Below, in pieces: positions 43,382-51,891 of a DNA stretch of 59,459 bases. The DNA is taken from assembly GCA_029938605.1 (NCBI GenBank), contig JAOZUO010000028.1, positions 1-59,459 of the forward strand, in the 5' to 3' direction. Under the pieces are notes generated by a model. The model was not told the origin of the DNA, made no database searches, and was given only the letters and a program-made list of their open reading frames with translations. The position numbers and the translations under genes were made by a program. Origin of the DNA: Deltaproteobacteria bacterium. Lineage in GTDB: Bacteria > Myxococcota_A > Polyangia > HGW-17 > JAJRWW01. Within the stretch, counting starts at the first letter, position 1. Each line of letters opens with the position of its first letter.

Positions 43382-44866
43382 CTATAGGCGGGCCAGTACT
43401 CGGACGATGCGGAAATCCTGGCCGAGGTTTCCACTGTGCATCTCGTACTCTTTGGGTAGCTTCCGCTCGATGGCCTCTTCGTAGCCAAGCACGGACCACT
43501 CCTCTCGTGAGAAGCGATCCAGGATCCGGTCGAGTACCCGCTCGTCGGTGTTGTGGTTGATGACGATGCCGATGAGCTCTCCGATCACCCACTCCTCGTC
43601 GTCGCCGCGATAGTCCAGCAGGGAATCGCCGGCGGCGGAGAGGAAAGGCTCGTCCATCTTATCAAAGTCCCGGACGATGTAGCCATCATCGTTGATTTCG
43701 TAGCCCTTGGGCAGAGCCTTGAGCGCGGCCTTTTCCTGCTTCTTGTCTACCTGCCAGTCCCGCATGGCTAGGAACTCCACCGCGCGGATGTACACCTGCT
43801 CGGTGATCTCGCGGTTGCGCAGCAGGCGGATCATGGGACCCAGGGCGATCTCCGGGTCATCGAGCTCCATGAGCCCATCGATGGCCAGGGTGATGTAGGG
43901 CTCCCGCATGGCCTCGGGGAACCGGTCTACCTTTTTCTTGGCAACCTTGTAGCCCTTGGGCAGGACCTTCTCGAGTCGTCCGCGCATGCCGTGGGTGGAG
44001 GCGCCGCTGACGACGAACCACTCAGCGATGCGGGATTTAATGCGCTCGGAGCAGTGCTTGGATTCACCGATCTTAACGAGGGTTTCCCGGGCCGCGGTGG
44101 TGTCGGGCAGCCGTACGAGGGACTCTACGGCCTGCATGAGCCCGGGCTCATCCAGCCGCGGGAGGAAAGGCGTGATGTCTGCGAGCCAGCCGTTATCCAC
44201 GAAGCCGGAGATGATACGGTTGCGCATCTGATAGGATTCGTCTTCTTCCCTCAGAATGGCCAGCAGGGTCTCCTTGCAGCTCTCGTGGCCCTGGCGGAGC
44301 AGCGCCTCGGCGGTTTGGAACCGTACGCCCTCGTCTGCGTCGTCCAGATAGCCCAGCACCGCCTCACTTACCCGGGGGTCGTTGTCCCACTCGCCCAGGA
44401 AGGTCAGCAGCTCGATCTTCCGGGAAGGATCCCGTTCGTAGCCGGGTTCGTTGATCTCGATGATCTCGGTGATCGTTTCCCACACCGTTTCGGGGTCCGG
44501 AGAGATCCGGTTCAGGATCCGCAGGGCGAAGGAGATGGAGTGCTTGGGTGCGCTGGGGGGGCCCTCTTCGGAGAGGAGGAACTTACGCACCTCCGGCATG
44601 GGGATCTCATTCATCTCCGTCAAAAGGTCGTAGACCAGAGTCTTCTCCTGCTCGTCGGTCACCCGGGAGCGGGTGCCCACTTCGGCGGAGTAGGTGAACC
44701 GCGTGAGCAGGGCGTGGATGGCCTCTGGGGACTTGTCCTTGGCGAGATCCAGCAGGGCCTGCCAGCGATCCTCGCCGGCGGCCTTGGGGTTTAGCACCAC
44801 CCGACTGAGCTTGGAGATACCGCGGGCCTTGCGACCTTCGCGGCTGAAAAATGATTTGATGCCCAA
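43382..44866 (-). CDS. HEAT-repeat protein
   Basis: A 494-residue soluble protein of alpha-helical repeats, for example DDADEGVRFQTAEALLRQGH and PEIALGPMIRLLRNREITEQ, with Pro and Asp at turn positions. Three similar short hairpin elements, LPKGYKVAKKK, LPKGYEINDDGY and LPKEYEMHSG, recur in the C-terminal half, which suggests an internal duplication. No enzymatic motif is seen. A scaffold role is likely. It is upstream of greA and perhaps co-transcribed. Confidence 0.75.
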   Translation of the reverse strand: MGIKSFFSREGRKARGISKLSRVVLNPKAAGEDRWQALLDLAKDKSPEAIHALLTRFTYSAEVGTRSRVTDEQEKTLVYDLLTEMNEIPMPEVRKFLLSEEGPPSAPKHSISFALRILNRISPDPETVWETITEIIEINEPGYERDPSRKIELLTFLGEWDNDPRVSEAVLGYLDDADEGVRFQTAEALLRQGHESCKETLLAILREEDESYQMRNRIISGFVDNGWLADITPFLPRLDEPGLMQAVESLVRLPDTTAARETLVKIGESKHCSERIKSRIAEWFVVSGASTHGMRGRLEKVLPKGYKVAKKKVDRFPEAMREPYITLAIDGLMELDDPEIALGPMIRLLRNREITEQVYIRAVEFLAMRDWQVDKKQEKAALKALPKGYEINDDGYIVRDFDKMDEPFLSAAGDSLLDYRGDDEEWVIGELIGIVINHNTDERVLDRILDRFSREEWSVLGYEEAIERKLPKEYEMHSGNLGQDFRIVRVLARL

Positions 44867-44997
44867 AGCCTATCTCCACAGGTATCCGATGCGGTTTGGG
44901 TGCTTATTACTGCGACCGACACAAGGAAGCAAGCAAAGACGTCAGGTTGCGCTGGTAGGAGCCGCCGGGTACACTGACTCTCAGGAGTTTCCCCACT

Positions 44998-46428
44998 GTG
45001 AATCAAGACCGCCAAACGCGAATCAAACCAATGATGTTCAGTTGGTTGGAAGATGTGGTGCGATTGCGCGGCGCGGCTCACGCCGTGGTACAGCCCGATA
45101 CCTACTTGAGCTTTCGGGGCTTGGTCCATCGGGCGAATCGCCGCATGAAAGAGCTTGGGGCCCTGTCCATCGGCGCGGGCGACGCGGTGGGCGTGATGCT
45201 GGGCAATGTGGCGGACTACATCGTGCTGACCGTGGCCCTGGATCGGCTGGGTGCGACCCTGGTGCCCATGGCGCCCCTTTGCAGCGGTGCTGAGCTGGAC
45301 GCGGTCATGCGGCTGGTGCCCCTACGGGCGATCATCGCCCGGCCCGGCGCCAAGGTGCTGGAGCGGAGCGCCAAGGAGCGGGCCCCCTACTGTCCCGCGC
45401 CCACGGCCCGCAGCCGGCTCCAGGGTTCGCTGCTGTCCTGTGCTCTGTTTCCCCAGTGCGATCCCCTGCCCGAGTCCACCGCGGTGATTTTTGTCTCGCC
45501 GGCGTCTGATGGCGGCTACGAACGGGTGTGTCGCTCCAGCGAGGACCTGGCGGGGGAGGCGGAGAACCTAGCCCTCGCCCTCGGCGTGGTCGAGACCGAT
45601 CGAATCGGTGTAGCCCTGCCCTTCCACCACCCCTTTGGCTTTGTGTCCGGCATTACCCTGTCCCTCGGCTACGGCGCCCAGCTTCACCTCGACGATGATC
45701 TCTCCGCCCGGCGCACCCTGGTGCGGGTGCGAGATTCGAAGCTGACCCTGGTTCCGGTCAGCCGCACCCTGTTGCGGGAGATGTGTGAGCTGCCGGCGGC
45801 GCGGTCCCTGCAGGGGTCCGACGTCCGGTTCCTCTGTGTCGAGGGCGCCGTGGGTCGCGAGCTGGCCCAGGGATTTTTTCGTCACTTCAAGGTTCGCGTG
45901 CACGGTGGCTTTCATCGCCCCGCCACGGGCCTGGTAGCGCTGGACCCCGACGGCAGGAGTCCCCACACCGTGGGCCAACCCGTCAACGGCCTCGACCTGC
46001 AGGTGGTCGACGGCCATGGCGAGCCCATTGCCCAGGGTCGCCGGGGCCGGCTCCTGGTGCGTGGATCCGGTGTGACGTCCTCGGGCGACCCGTCGGATGG
46101 GACCTGGTTGGAGACCGGGGAGCGGGGACTGTTGGACAAGCAGGGACGGCTCAAGCTGTTGCCCCGAACCGACGATCTGTGTTGCGTGGAGGGGCTGGTG
46201 ATCTCCCTGGAGGAGATCCGGCAGGTGCTGTTGACCCACCCCGCCGTGGACGATGCGGTCCTGTCCCTGGGCGGCGCCACCGGCCTCGACCTGGGGGACG
46301 ATGTGGTGCTGCAGGCCCAGGTGACAATCAGCCGCCAGGTCACCTCCCAGCGCCTCTCCGGGTTCCTGGCCGCCCGCCTGAGCCTTCACAAGGTCCCCGA
46401 ACGACTCGAGATCGTGGATACGTTATAG
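44998..46428 (+). CDS. Degenerate ANL-superfamily (AMP-binding) protein
   Basis: A 476-residue protein with the overall layout of acyl-CoA synthetases and related ligases. The N-terminus has AGDAVGVMLGNVADYIVLTV. The phosphate-binding loop, normally a Ser/Thr/Gly-rich STSGTTGxPK, is VIFVSPASDGGYERVC. The aromatic core YGxTE is HGGFHRPATG. The hinge region WLETGERGLLDKQGRLKLLP is recognisable, but the C-terminal catalytic Lys block 'P.GK' is not seen (LHKVPERLEIVDTL). It may bind an acyl group or nucleotide without forming the usual adenylate. The GTG at 44998 has GGAG 10 bases upstream; an ATG at 45031 is possible. Confidence 0.75.
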   Translation: MNQDRQTRIKPMMFSWLEDVVRLRGAAHAVVQPDTYLSFRGLVHRANRRMKELGALSIGAGDAVGVMLGNVADYIVLTVALDRLGATLVPMAPLCSGAELDAVMRLVPLRAIIARPGAKVLERSAKERAPYCPAPTARSRLQGSLLSCALFPQCDPLPESTAVIFVSPASDGGYERVCRSSEDLAGEAENLALALGVVETDRIGVALPFHHPFGFVSGITLSLGYGAQLHLDDDLSARRTLVRVRDSKLTLVPVSRTLLREMCELPAARSLQGSDVRFLCVEGAVGRELAQGFFRHFKVRVHGGFHRPATGLVALDPDGRSPHTVGQPVNGLDLQVVDGHGEPIAQGRRGRLLVRGSGVTSSGDPSDGTWLETGERGLLDKQGRLKLLPRTDDLCCVEGLVISLEEIRQVLLTHPAVDDAVLSLGGATGLDLGDDVVLQAQVTISRQVTSQRLSGFLAARLSLHKVPERLEIVDTL

Positions 46429-46452
46429 CGCCGGACAGAGGCCGGCCATCAG

Positions 46453-47730
46453 TTAAGGCGTGAGCGTCTCGAGGCCACCCAGGTAGGGGCGGAGGGCTTC
46501 GGGGATGGCCAGGGAGCCGTCACCCTGCTGATAGTTTTCGAAAAGGGCGATGAGGGTGCGGCCCACGGCGAGGGCCGAGCCGTTCAGCGTGTGGACGAAG
46601 CGGTTTTTCTTGGGTGCGGCTCGGTAGCGGATGGCGGCGCGGCGGGCCTGGAAGTCGCTGCAGACAGAGCAGGAGGAGATCTCGCGGAAGGTCTGCTGGC
46701 CGGGGAGCCAGACCTCCAGGTCGTAGGTCATGGCTGCGGAGAAGCCCATGTCACCGGCGCACAGGCGGATGGTGCGGTAGTGCAGGCCAAGGATCTCGAG
46801 AATGTGCTCGGCGTCGGCTCGGAGCTCCTCCAGCTCTTGGGCGGAGGACTCCGGAGTCGTGAGCTTGACCAGCTCCACCTTGTTGAACTGGTGCTGGCGG
46901 ATCAGCCCTCGCACGTCCTTGCCGTGGGATCCGGCCTCCGAGCGGAAGCACGGGGTGTGGGCCACATACTTGAGAGGCAACTGCTCGGGGTCCAGGATCT
47001 CCTCCCGGTGCAGGTTCACCAGGGGCACCTCGGCCGTGGGAATGAGGAAGAGCTCGCCCTCCCCGGCGGTCTTGAAGGCCTCCTGTTCGAACTTGGGTAG
47101 CTGGCCCGAGCCCTCCATGGCGTGGCGGCGCACGAGAAACGGCGGCGCCACCTCCAGGTAGCCCCGCGACCGGGCGGAGTCGAGCATGAGCTGGGCCAGG
47201 GCGCGCTCCAAGCGGGCGCCGGCGCCCCGGAGCACGGCGAAGCGGGAGCCAGACATACGGGCGGCGGCCTCGAAGTCCAGGATGCCCAACGACTCGCCCA
47301 CCTCCCAATGGGGCCGGGGCTCGAAGTCGAATACCGGGGGCTCCCCCCAGCGGGCCACCTCCACGTTGTCCGACTCGTCGGCGCCGTCGGGCGTGGCCTC
47401 GTCCGGGAAGTTGGGCAGGGCCAACAGGAGCTGCTCGCGGGTCTGCTCGATCTCCCGGATGCGCTGCTCAGCGGCCTTGATTCCGTCAGACAGGGTGCCG
47501 AGGGTCTGGCGAAGCTCCTTGGCCTCCGCGCCCTTGGGGTCCAGGTCCTTGAAGCCTCGCCCGCCCTGCTTGAGTTGGTGTTTTTTGTCGTCGTTTTCGG
47601 CCTTGAGCGCCTTCCACTCCGTTTCCAGGTCGAAAAAGGGTTCCAGCTCGGCGACGGTGGCCTCTCCCCGGCGGGCAAGGGCGGCGCGGCAGCGGTCGGG
47701 ATCCTTGGCGATCAGCTTACGGTCCAGCAT
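46453..47730 (-). CDS. serS: Seryl-tRNA synthetase
   Basis: A 425-residue class II aminoacyl-tRNA synthetase. It has the long N-terminal tRNA-binding coiled coil (about residues 30-110), motif 2 with TPCFRSEAGSHGKDVRGLIR, and motif 3 near the C-terminus with NGSALAVGRTLIALFENYQ. It charges tRNA-Ser with serine. The start ATG has AGGAG 5 bases upstream. The gene is divergent from a tRNA operon that contains both tRNA-Ser genes of this window, with about 215 bases between. Confidence 0.97.
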   Translation of the reverse strand: MLDRKLIAKDPDRCRAALARRGEATVAELEPFFDLETEWKALKAENDDKKHQLKQGGRGFKDLDPKGAEAKELRQTLGTLSDGIKAAEQRIREIEQTREQLLLALPNFPDEATPDGADESDNVEVARWGEPPVFDFEPRPHWEVGESLGILDFEAAARMSGSRFAVLRGAGARLERALAQLMLDSARSRGYLEVAPPFLVRRHAMEGSGQLPKFEQEAFKTAGEGELFLIPTAEVPLVNLHREEILDPEQLPLKYVAHTPCFRSEAGSHGKDVRGLIRQHQFNKVELVKLTTPESSAQELEELRADAEHILEILGLHYRTIRLCAGDMGFSAAMTYDLEVWLPGQQTFREISSCSVCSDFQARRAAIRYRAAPKKNRFVHTLNGSALAVGRTLIALFENYQQGDGSLAIPEALRPYLGGLETLTP

Positions 47731-47876
47731 AGGGGCTCCTGGTTGGTTCGGGGAGCGCGGCGGCGGTGACAAGGCCACCGAGTCCCTGGTATCCTCACGT
47801 CGGCTTTTTAACTTCGGCCCGGGCCGGGGGTCAATGGTGAGTGAAACGTTTTCCCCGAAGCCCGGGAGATCTGATC

Positions 47877-47905
47877 TTTACAGGGTTCATCTCGTTGTGT
47901 ATATA
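47877..47905 (+). promoter_or_regulatory. Promoter of the tRNA operon
   Basis: TTTACA at 47877-47882 and TATATA at 47900-47905 with a 17-base spacer, 41 bases before the first tRNA. GC-rich sequence after it (CACCCCCTGTCGC) could be a stringent-type discriminator. Confidence 0.65.
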
Positions 47906-47946
47906 TCACCCCCTGTCGCATGGTAAGGCGGCGAACCACGCGGTCT

Positions 47947-48029
<83 letters not shown>

Positions 48030-48062
48030 TTTGATAATTTAATCGTATGTAAGTGCTTGTGT

Positions 48063-48147
48063 GGAGAGCTGACCGAGAGGCCGAAGGTGCTCGCCTGCTA
48101 AGCGAGTGTAGGGCAACCTACCGAGGGTTCGAATCCCTCGCTCTCCG
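48063..48147 (+). tRNA. tRNA-Ser (anticodon GCU)
   Basis: Class II tRNA: acceptor GGAGAGC/GCTCTCC, anticodon loop CTGCTAA (anticodon GCT, reading AGC/AGU), long variable arm, and T loop TTCGAAT. It follows the first tRNA-Ser by 33 bases. Confidence 0.95.
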
Positions 48148-48166
48148 CAATTGAAAATCAGATCGT

Positions 48167-48240
48167 GCGCCAATAGCTCAGCTGGATAGAGCATCGGTCT
48201 ACGGAACCGAGGGTCGGAGGTTCGAATCCTTCTTGGCGCG
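48167..48240 (+). tRNA. tRNA-Arg (anticodon ACG)
   Basis: Acceptor GCGCCAA/TTGGCGC, anticodon loop CTACGGA (anticodon ACG, normally modified to inosine to read CGN), T loop TTCGAAT. It is the last tRNA before the terminator. Confidence 0.95.
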
Positions 48241-48242
48241 CA

Positions 48243-48275
48243 ACGGGCGTCCCGTATGGGGCGCCCGTTTTTTTT
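48243..48275 (+). terminator. Rho-independent terminator of the tRNA operon
   Basis: An 11-bp stem (ACGGGCGTCCC with GGGGCGCCCGT, one G-T pair) and a 4-base loop, followed by a run of eight T (68-75 of this line). It starts 2 bases after tRNA-Arg. Confidence 0.9.
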
Positions 48276-48363
48276 GTGGTTGGGCCGGGATTTGACGCGG
48301 CCCGCGGCTCAGGGTAACTTGCCCAGATTCACGCGGCCGGCACGGCCGCTAGCGGAGGATCCC

Positions 48364-48735
48364 ATGGCGCTGACCATTACTGCGGTGCATCGACGCGGCG
48401 AGGACAAGCAGCTCAACGACGAGTGGTTTGTTTTGGAGAACCCCACCGACGGTGACATCTCCACCCGAGGCTGTCGGGTGACCCTGACCAAGGCCGGGGG
48501 CCGTAAGGCCCTCGAGCTGGCCAAGCTGGATCCCGGGTTCAAGGTGGAGCCCGGCGCCAAGATGCGGGTGGTGTGCGGTCGACCCGGCACCAAGGCCCAC
48601 GGCAAGGCGCCCGACGACGACGTGGAGAACTATTTTCTTCTGATGAAGGCGCCGCTGTTCAAGTGGCAGGGGGGGACGCTGAGGGTGGCGAAGGGGCAGC
48701 TCGTGTTAGCGAGTCACGAGATCACACCTCCATAA
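48364..48735 (+). CDS. Lamin-tail-like domain protein
   Basis: A 123-residue single-domain protein. The pattern of beta strands ([20 protein letters not shown], then [17 protein letters not shown]) matches the lamin-tail domain, an Ig-like fold that in bacteria is often found in exported nucleases or surface proteins. Here it stands alone, without a signal peptide. The ATG has GGAGG 6 bases upstream. Its last 14 bases overlap the convergent frr gene. Function is unknown; binding to nucleic acid or protein is possible. Confidence 0.65.
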   Translation: MALTITAVHRRGEDKQLNDEWFVLENPTDGDISTRGCRVTLTKAGGRKALELAKLDPGFKVEPGAKMRVVCGRPGTKAHGKAPDDDVENYFLLMKAPLFKWQGGTLRVAKGQLVLASHEITPP

Positions 48736-49279
48736 CCTCTTCTTCCTTGGCCGCGATGATCGTGTCCACCTTCTTGGTGTGGTCATCGGTCACTTCCTGC
48801 ACCTTTGTCTGCCCCCGCCGGTTGTCGTCCTCGGAGATCTCCTTGTCCTTCTCCAGGGCTTTGAGCATCTCGTTGGCGTCCCGGCGCTGACCGCGAATCT
48901 TCACCTTGAAGTCCTCGCCCAGGCGCTTGATCATCTTGGCCAGCTCCTTGCGGCGGTCCTCGGTCAGGGGCGGAACAGGGAGCCGGATGATCTCGCCGTC
49001 GGAGTTGGGATTCAGTCCCAGGTCGGCCTTCTGGATGGCCTTCTCCGTAGCGGACACCATGGTCTTTTCCCAGGGCTTGATCACAATGAGTCGGGCATCG
49101 GCGAGCTGCAGAGACGCCACCTGGTTCAGGGGCGTGGGCACGCCGTAGTAGTCGACCTTGATGCCGTCAAGCAGCGCCAGGTTGGCGCGACCCGTACGGA
49201 CCCTGGTGAGCTCGGTCTCGAGGCGCTCCAAGGTTTTGACCATCTCGGCTTTCATCTCTTCGATGACTTCGTTGATCAT
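48722..49279 (-). CDS. frr: Ribosome recycling factor
   Basis: A 185-residue protein, the family's exact usual length. Typical blocks are [20 protein letters not shown] (about residues 20-39), [31 protein letters not shown] and [20 protein letters not shown]. With EF-G it splits the ribosome after termination. It is last in the rpsB-tsf-pyrH-frr operon, 10 bases after pyrH. Confidence 0.97.
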   Translation of the reverse strand: MINEVIEEMKAEMVKTLERLETELTRVRTGRANLALLDGIKVDYYGVPTPLNQVASLQLADARLIVIKPWEKTMVSATEKAIQKADLGLNPNSDGEIIRLPVPPLTEDRRKELAKMIKRLGEDFKVKIRGQRRDANEMLKALEKDKEISEDDNRRGQTKVQEVTDDHTKKVDTIIAAKEEEVMEV

Positions 49280-49289
49280 TGCTCGCTCC

Positions 49290-50009
49290 TTACGCGTGGA
49301 TGATTGTACCGACTTTTTCACCGTCGAGGATTCGGCCCAACATGCCCTCGGTTCGGGCATTATATACCACTACCTTGAGCTCTTGGCTCGCGCACAGGGC
49401 AGTCGCGGACAAATCCATGACTCCCAACCCCCTCGCCAGCACCTCCTGGTAGGTCAGGTCGGGGAGAAACTCGGCGTCTGGGTCCGTCTCGGGATCGGCG
49501 GAGAAGACGCCGTCCACCTTGGTGCCCTTGATCAGCACATCGGCGTGAATCTGGACCCCTCGCAGGGCCGCTGCAGTGTCGGTGGTGAAGTAGGGGTTTC
49601 CCGTGCCGGCCACGAAGATGACCACCTCGCCATCATCCAAGGCGGAGATGGCCACCGGTGCCTCGAAGAGCGGAACCACGCCGGGTACCGCGATGGCGGA
49701 CATCGTCCGCGCGGCGATCCCGTGACCCTGGAGCACCGCCCGCAGCGCCAAGCCGTTGGCCACGGTGGCCAGCATGCCGATCTGATCCCCGGTGGCTCGG
49801 TCGATGCCGGTCTTCTCACCGGCGGCGCCGCGGAAGATATTGCCCCCGCCGATGACCACCGCCAGCTCCACTCCCCGGTCCCGGACGGACTTCACCTCCG
49901 CGGCCACCCGCTCGAACACGGCCGGATCGAAGCCCGCTCCGCGTTGGCCTCGCAGGATCTCCCCGGACAGTTTCCACAGTACGCGTTTGTAGGGTTGGTG
50001 TGGGGTCAA
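49290..50009 (-). CDS. pyrH: Uridylate kinase
   Basis: A 239-residue amino-acid-kinase-fold enzyme that phosphorylates UMP to UDP. Conserved blocks: [11 protein letters not shown] at the start, [12 protein letters not shown] (about residues 51-62), [20 protein letters not shown], and [14 protein letters not shown]. The start is a TTG with no strong Shine-Dalgarno and lies 12 bases after tsf, so translation is probably coupled. Order matches the classical rpsB-tsf-pyrH-frr operon. Confidence 0.96.
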   Translation of the reverse strand: MTPHQPYKRVLWKLSGEILRGQRGAGFDPAVFERVAAEVKSVRDRGVELAVVIGGGNIFRGAAGEKTGIDRATGDQIGMLATVANGLALRAVLQGHGIAARTMSAIAVPGVVPLFEAPVAISALDDGEVVIFVAGTGNPYFTTDTAAALRGVQIHADVLIKGTKVDGVFSADPETDPDAEFLPDLTYQEVLARGLGVMDLSATALCASQELKVVVYNARTEGMLGRILDGEKVGTIIHA

Positions 50010-50021
50010 GAGTCCAGCGCC

Positions 50022-50675
50022 TTACTCGCCGATCATCTCTGCGACCTCGGCGGCCAGATCCCCACCGCCGCGCTTTTCGAGGCCCTCGCCCAGCTCGTAG
50101 CGCACAAAGCGCCGCACCACCACTTTTTCACCCGTGGCGGCGGACACCTCGTTGAGCAGGTCCTCGATGGTCTTGTCGCGGTCGCGATTGTAGGTCTGCT
50201 CCAAGAGGCAGATATCGGAGTACCACTTGTTGATCTGCCCCTCGATGATTTTGGGGATGATCTTGTCTGGTTTGCCCGACTCCTTGAGCTGGGCCGTGCG
50301 GATCTCCATCTCTTTTTCGAGGTCCTTGGCAGGGACCTCCTCCCGGGAGACACACATGGGAGAGGAGGCGGCGATCTGCATGCCGATCTCCTTGACCAGC
50401 GTCTTGAACTGGTCGGTGCGGGCTACGAAGTCGGTCTCGCAGTTGAGCTCCACGAGCACGCCGATGGTTCCCTCGCCGTGGATATAGGAGCCCACCACGC
50501 CCTCGGAGGCGACCCGGCCGGCGCGCTTTTTGGCTCCCGCGAGTCCCTTTTTGCGCAGGAAGTCCACAGCCTTGTCTATGTCGCCGTCGGTCTCGGTCAG
50601 GGCCTTTTTGCAGTCCATCATCGGCGCGTTGGTGCGCTCGCGTAGTTCTTTTACCAGTGCAGCACTAATGCCCAT
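50022..50675 (-). CDS. tsf: Elongation factor Ts
   Basis: A 217-residue protein, in the short class of EF-Ts. The N-terminal UBA-like part has [20 protein letters not shown]; the core has [19 protein letters not shown], the TDFV block that contacts EF-Tu. It exchanges GDP for GTP on EF-Tu. The second gene of the translation operon, 71 bases after rpsB. Confidence 0.97.
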   Translation of the reverse strand: MGISAALVKELRERTNAPMMDCKKALTETDGDIDKAVDFLRKKGLAGAKKRAGRVASEGVVGSYIHGEGTIGVLVELNCETDFVARTDQFKTLVKEIGMQIAASSPMCVSREEVPAKDLEKEMEIRTAQLKESGKPDKIIPKIIEGQINKWYSDICLLEQTYNRDRDKTIEDLLNEVSAATGEKVVVRRFVRYELGEGLEKRGGGDLAAEVAEMIGE

Positions 50676-50746
50676 CGTCTTAGCTCCTCACAGTTGCGCC
50701 TCGGCCTCCGGGGGGCCGCCGGTCGCGTCTGATGTTCGGGGTCGCG

Positions 50747-51640
50747 TTATTTCTTGTCGAGGGAAGGGGCAGCCGCCGCCTCGGGCTCGAGGTGGGCCGT
50801 GGAGCGGCGGGAAACAACCTCCACCTTGGGGCCGTCGCCGCCGGAGGAGACACGGATGGTGGACGCCTCGCGGGCTGCCTGCGCCTGATCCTGGGTGGCG
50901 CGCTCAGCCGAGCGGTCTCGACCCATGCGTGCGCCCTGGATGCAGGCCTCGGCGATGGACGAGGTGAACAGCTTGATGGCGCGGATGGCGTCATCGTTGC
51001 CCGGGATGATGTGGTCCATCACGTCCGGATCGCAGTTGGTATCGGCCACTGCCACCAGCGGAATCTTGAGCTTGTTGGCCTCTGCGACGGCGATCTTTTC
51101 CTTCTCGGGGTCGATGAGGAACATCACCGACGGGAGCTTGCCCATGTCCTTGATGCCGCCGAGGTTGCGCTCGAGCTTGCCCAACTCGCGGGTGAGCTTG
51201 AGCACCTCTTTCTTGGTCAGGCGGTCGAAGGTGCCATCCTCGGCCATCTTCTCAATGGCTTTGAGGCGGTCGATGGAGCCCTTCACCGTGCGGTAGTTGG
51301 TCAGGGTGCCCCCCAGCCAGCGGTGGGTAACCGAGTACATGCCGCAGCGCTTGCTCTCCTCGGTCATGGACTCCTGGGCCTGCTTCTTGGTGCCCACGAA
51401 CAGCACGATGCCGCCGTTGGCCACGGCCTCCCGAACAAAGGTCACGGCCTTGTTGAACAGACGCTGGGTCTGCTGCAGGTCGATGATGTGGATCCCGTTT
51501 CGAGCGCCGTAGATGTACTGGCGCATCTTGGGGTTCCAGCGGGTGGTCTGGTGGCCGAAGTGCACACCTGCCTCGAGCAACTCGCTCAGGCTCACTCCCT
51601 TGTCATCGGTGATGGGATCAGTCTTCTCGTTGGCTTCCAT
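50747..51640 (-). CDS. rpsB: 30S ribosomal protein S2
   Basis: A 297-residue protein. Family blocks: [19 protein letters not shown] (about residues 21-39), [32 protein letters not shown], and [20 protein letters not shown] basic Ala/Glu-rich C-terminal extension of about 60 residues is longer than in E. coli S2 (241 aa). It is the first gene of the operon. The 251 bases upstream (51641-51891) carry no gene and probably hold the operon promoter and leader; I did not find a confident -10/-35 pair. Confidence 0.97.
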   Translation of the reverse strand: MEANEKTDPITDDKGVSLSELLEAGVHFGHQTTRWNPKMRQYIYGARNGIHIIDLQQTQRLFNKAVTFVREAVANGGIVLFVGTKKQAQESMTEESKRCGMYSVTHRWLGGTLTNYRTVKGSIDRLKAIEKMAEDGTFDRLTKKEVLKLTRELGKLERNLGGIKDMGKLPSVMFLIDPEKEKIAVAEANKLKIPLVAVADTNCDPDVMDHIIPGNDDAIRAIKLFTSSIAEACIQGARMGRDRSAERATQDQAQAAREASTIRVSSGGDGPKVEVVSRRSTAHLEPEAAAAPSLDKK

Positions 51641-51891
51641 GGGAACCTCCTGGCGTTAGGCTTCCGCGTCACCGCCGCCGACCGAAGCCTGGGTCGACTG
51701 GAACTCGCAACCCCTCAAGGGGGCACGCCGGCGAGCATGACAGTGGCGCGTGTGTAGTTTGCGACGAGTCAAAGCCGAAGCGTTGATCCGTCAGATTTAG
51801 CGACCGGTCAATAGCACGGCTGATAGCCTAGGGCAAGGGCTATGGTCCTGAAAAAGATCGGGAATTTGGGTGGAGTGGGGTACCAAGCGCT

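Noticed and set aside
47731-47946. T-box riboswitch upstream of serS
   Set aside because: No T-box sequence or specifier stem was seen, and T-boxes are rare in this group; the region is explained by two divergent promoters.
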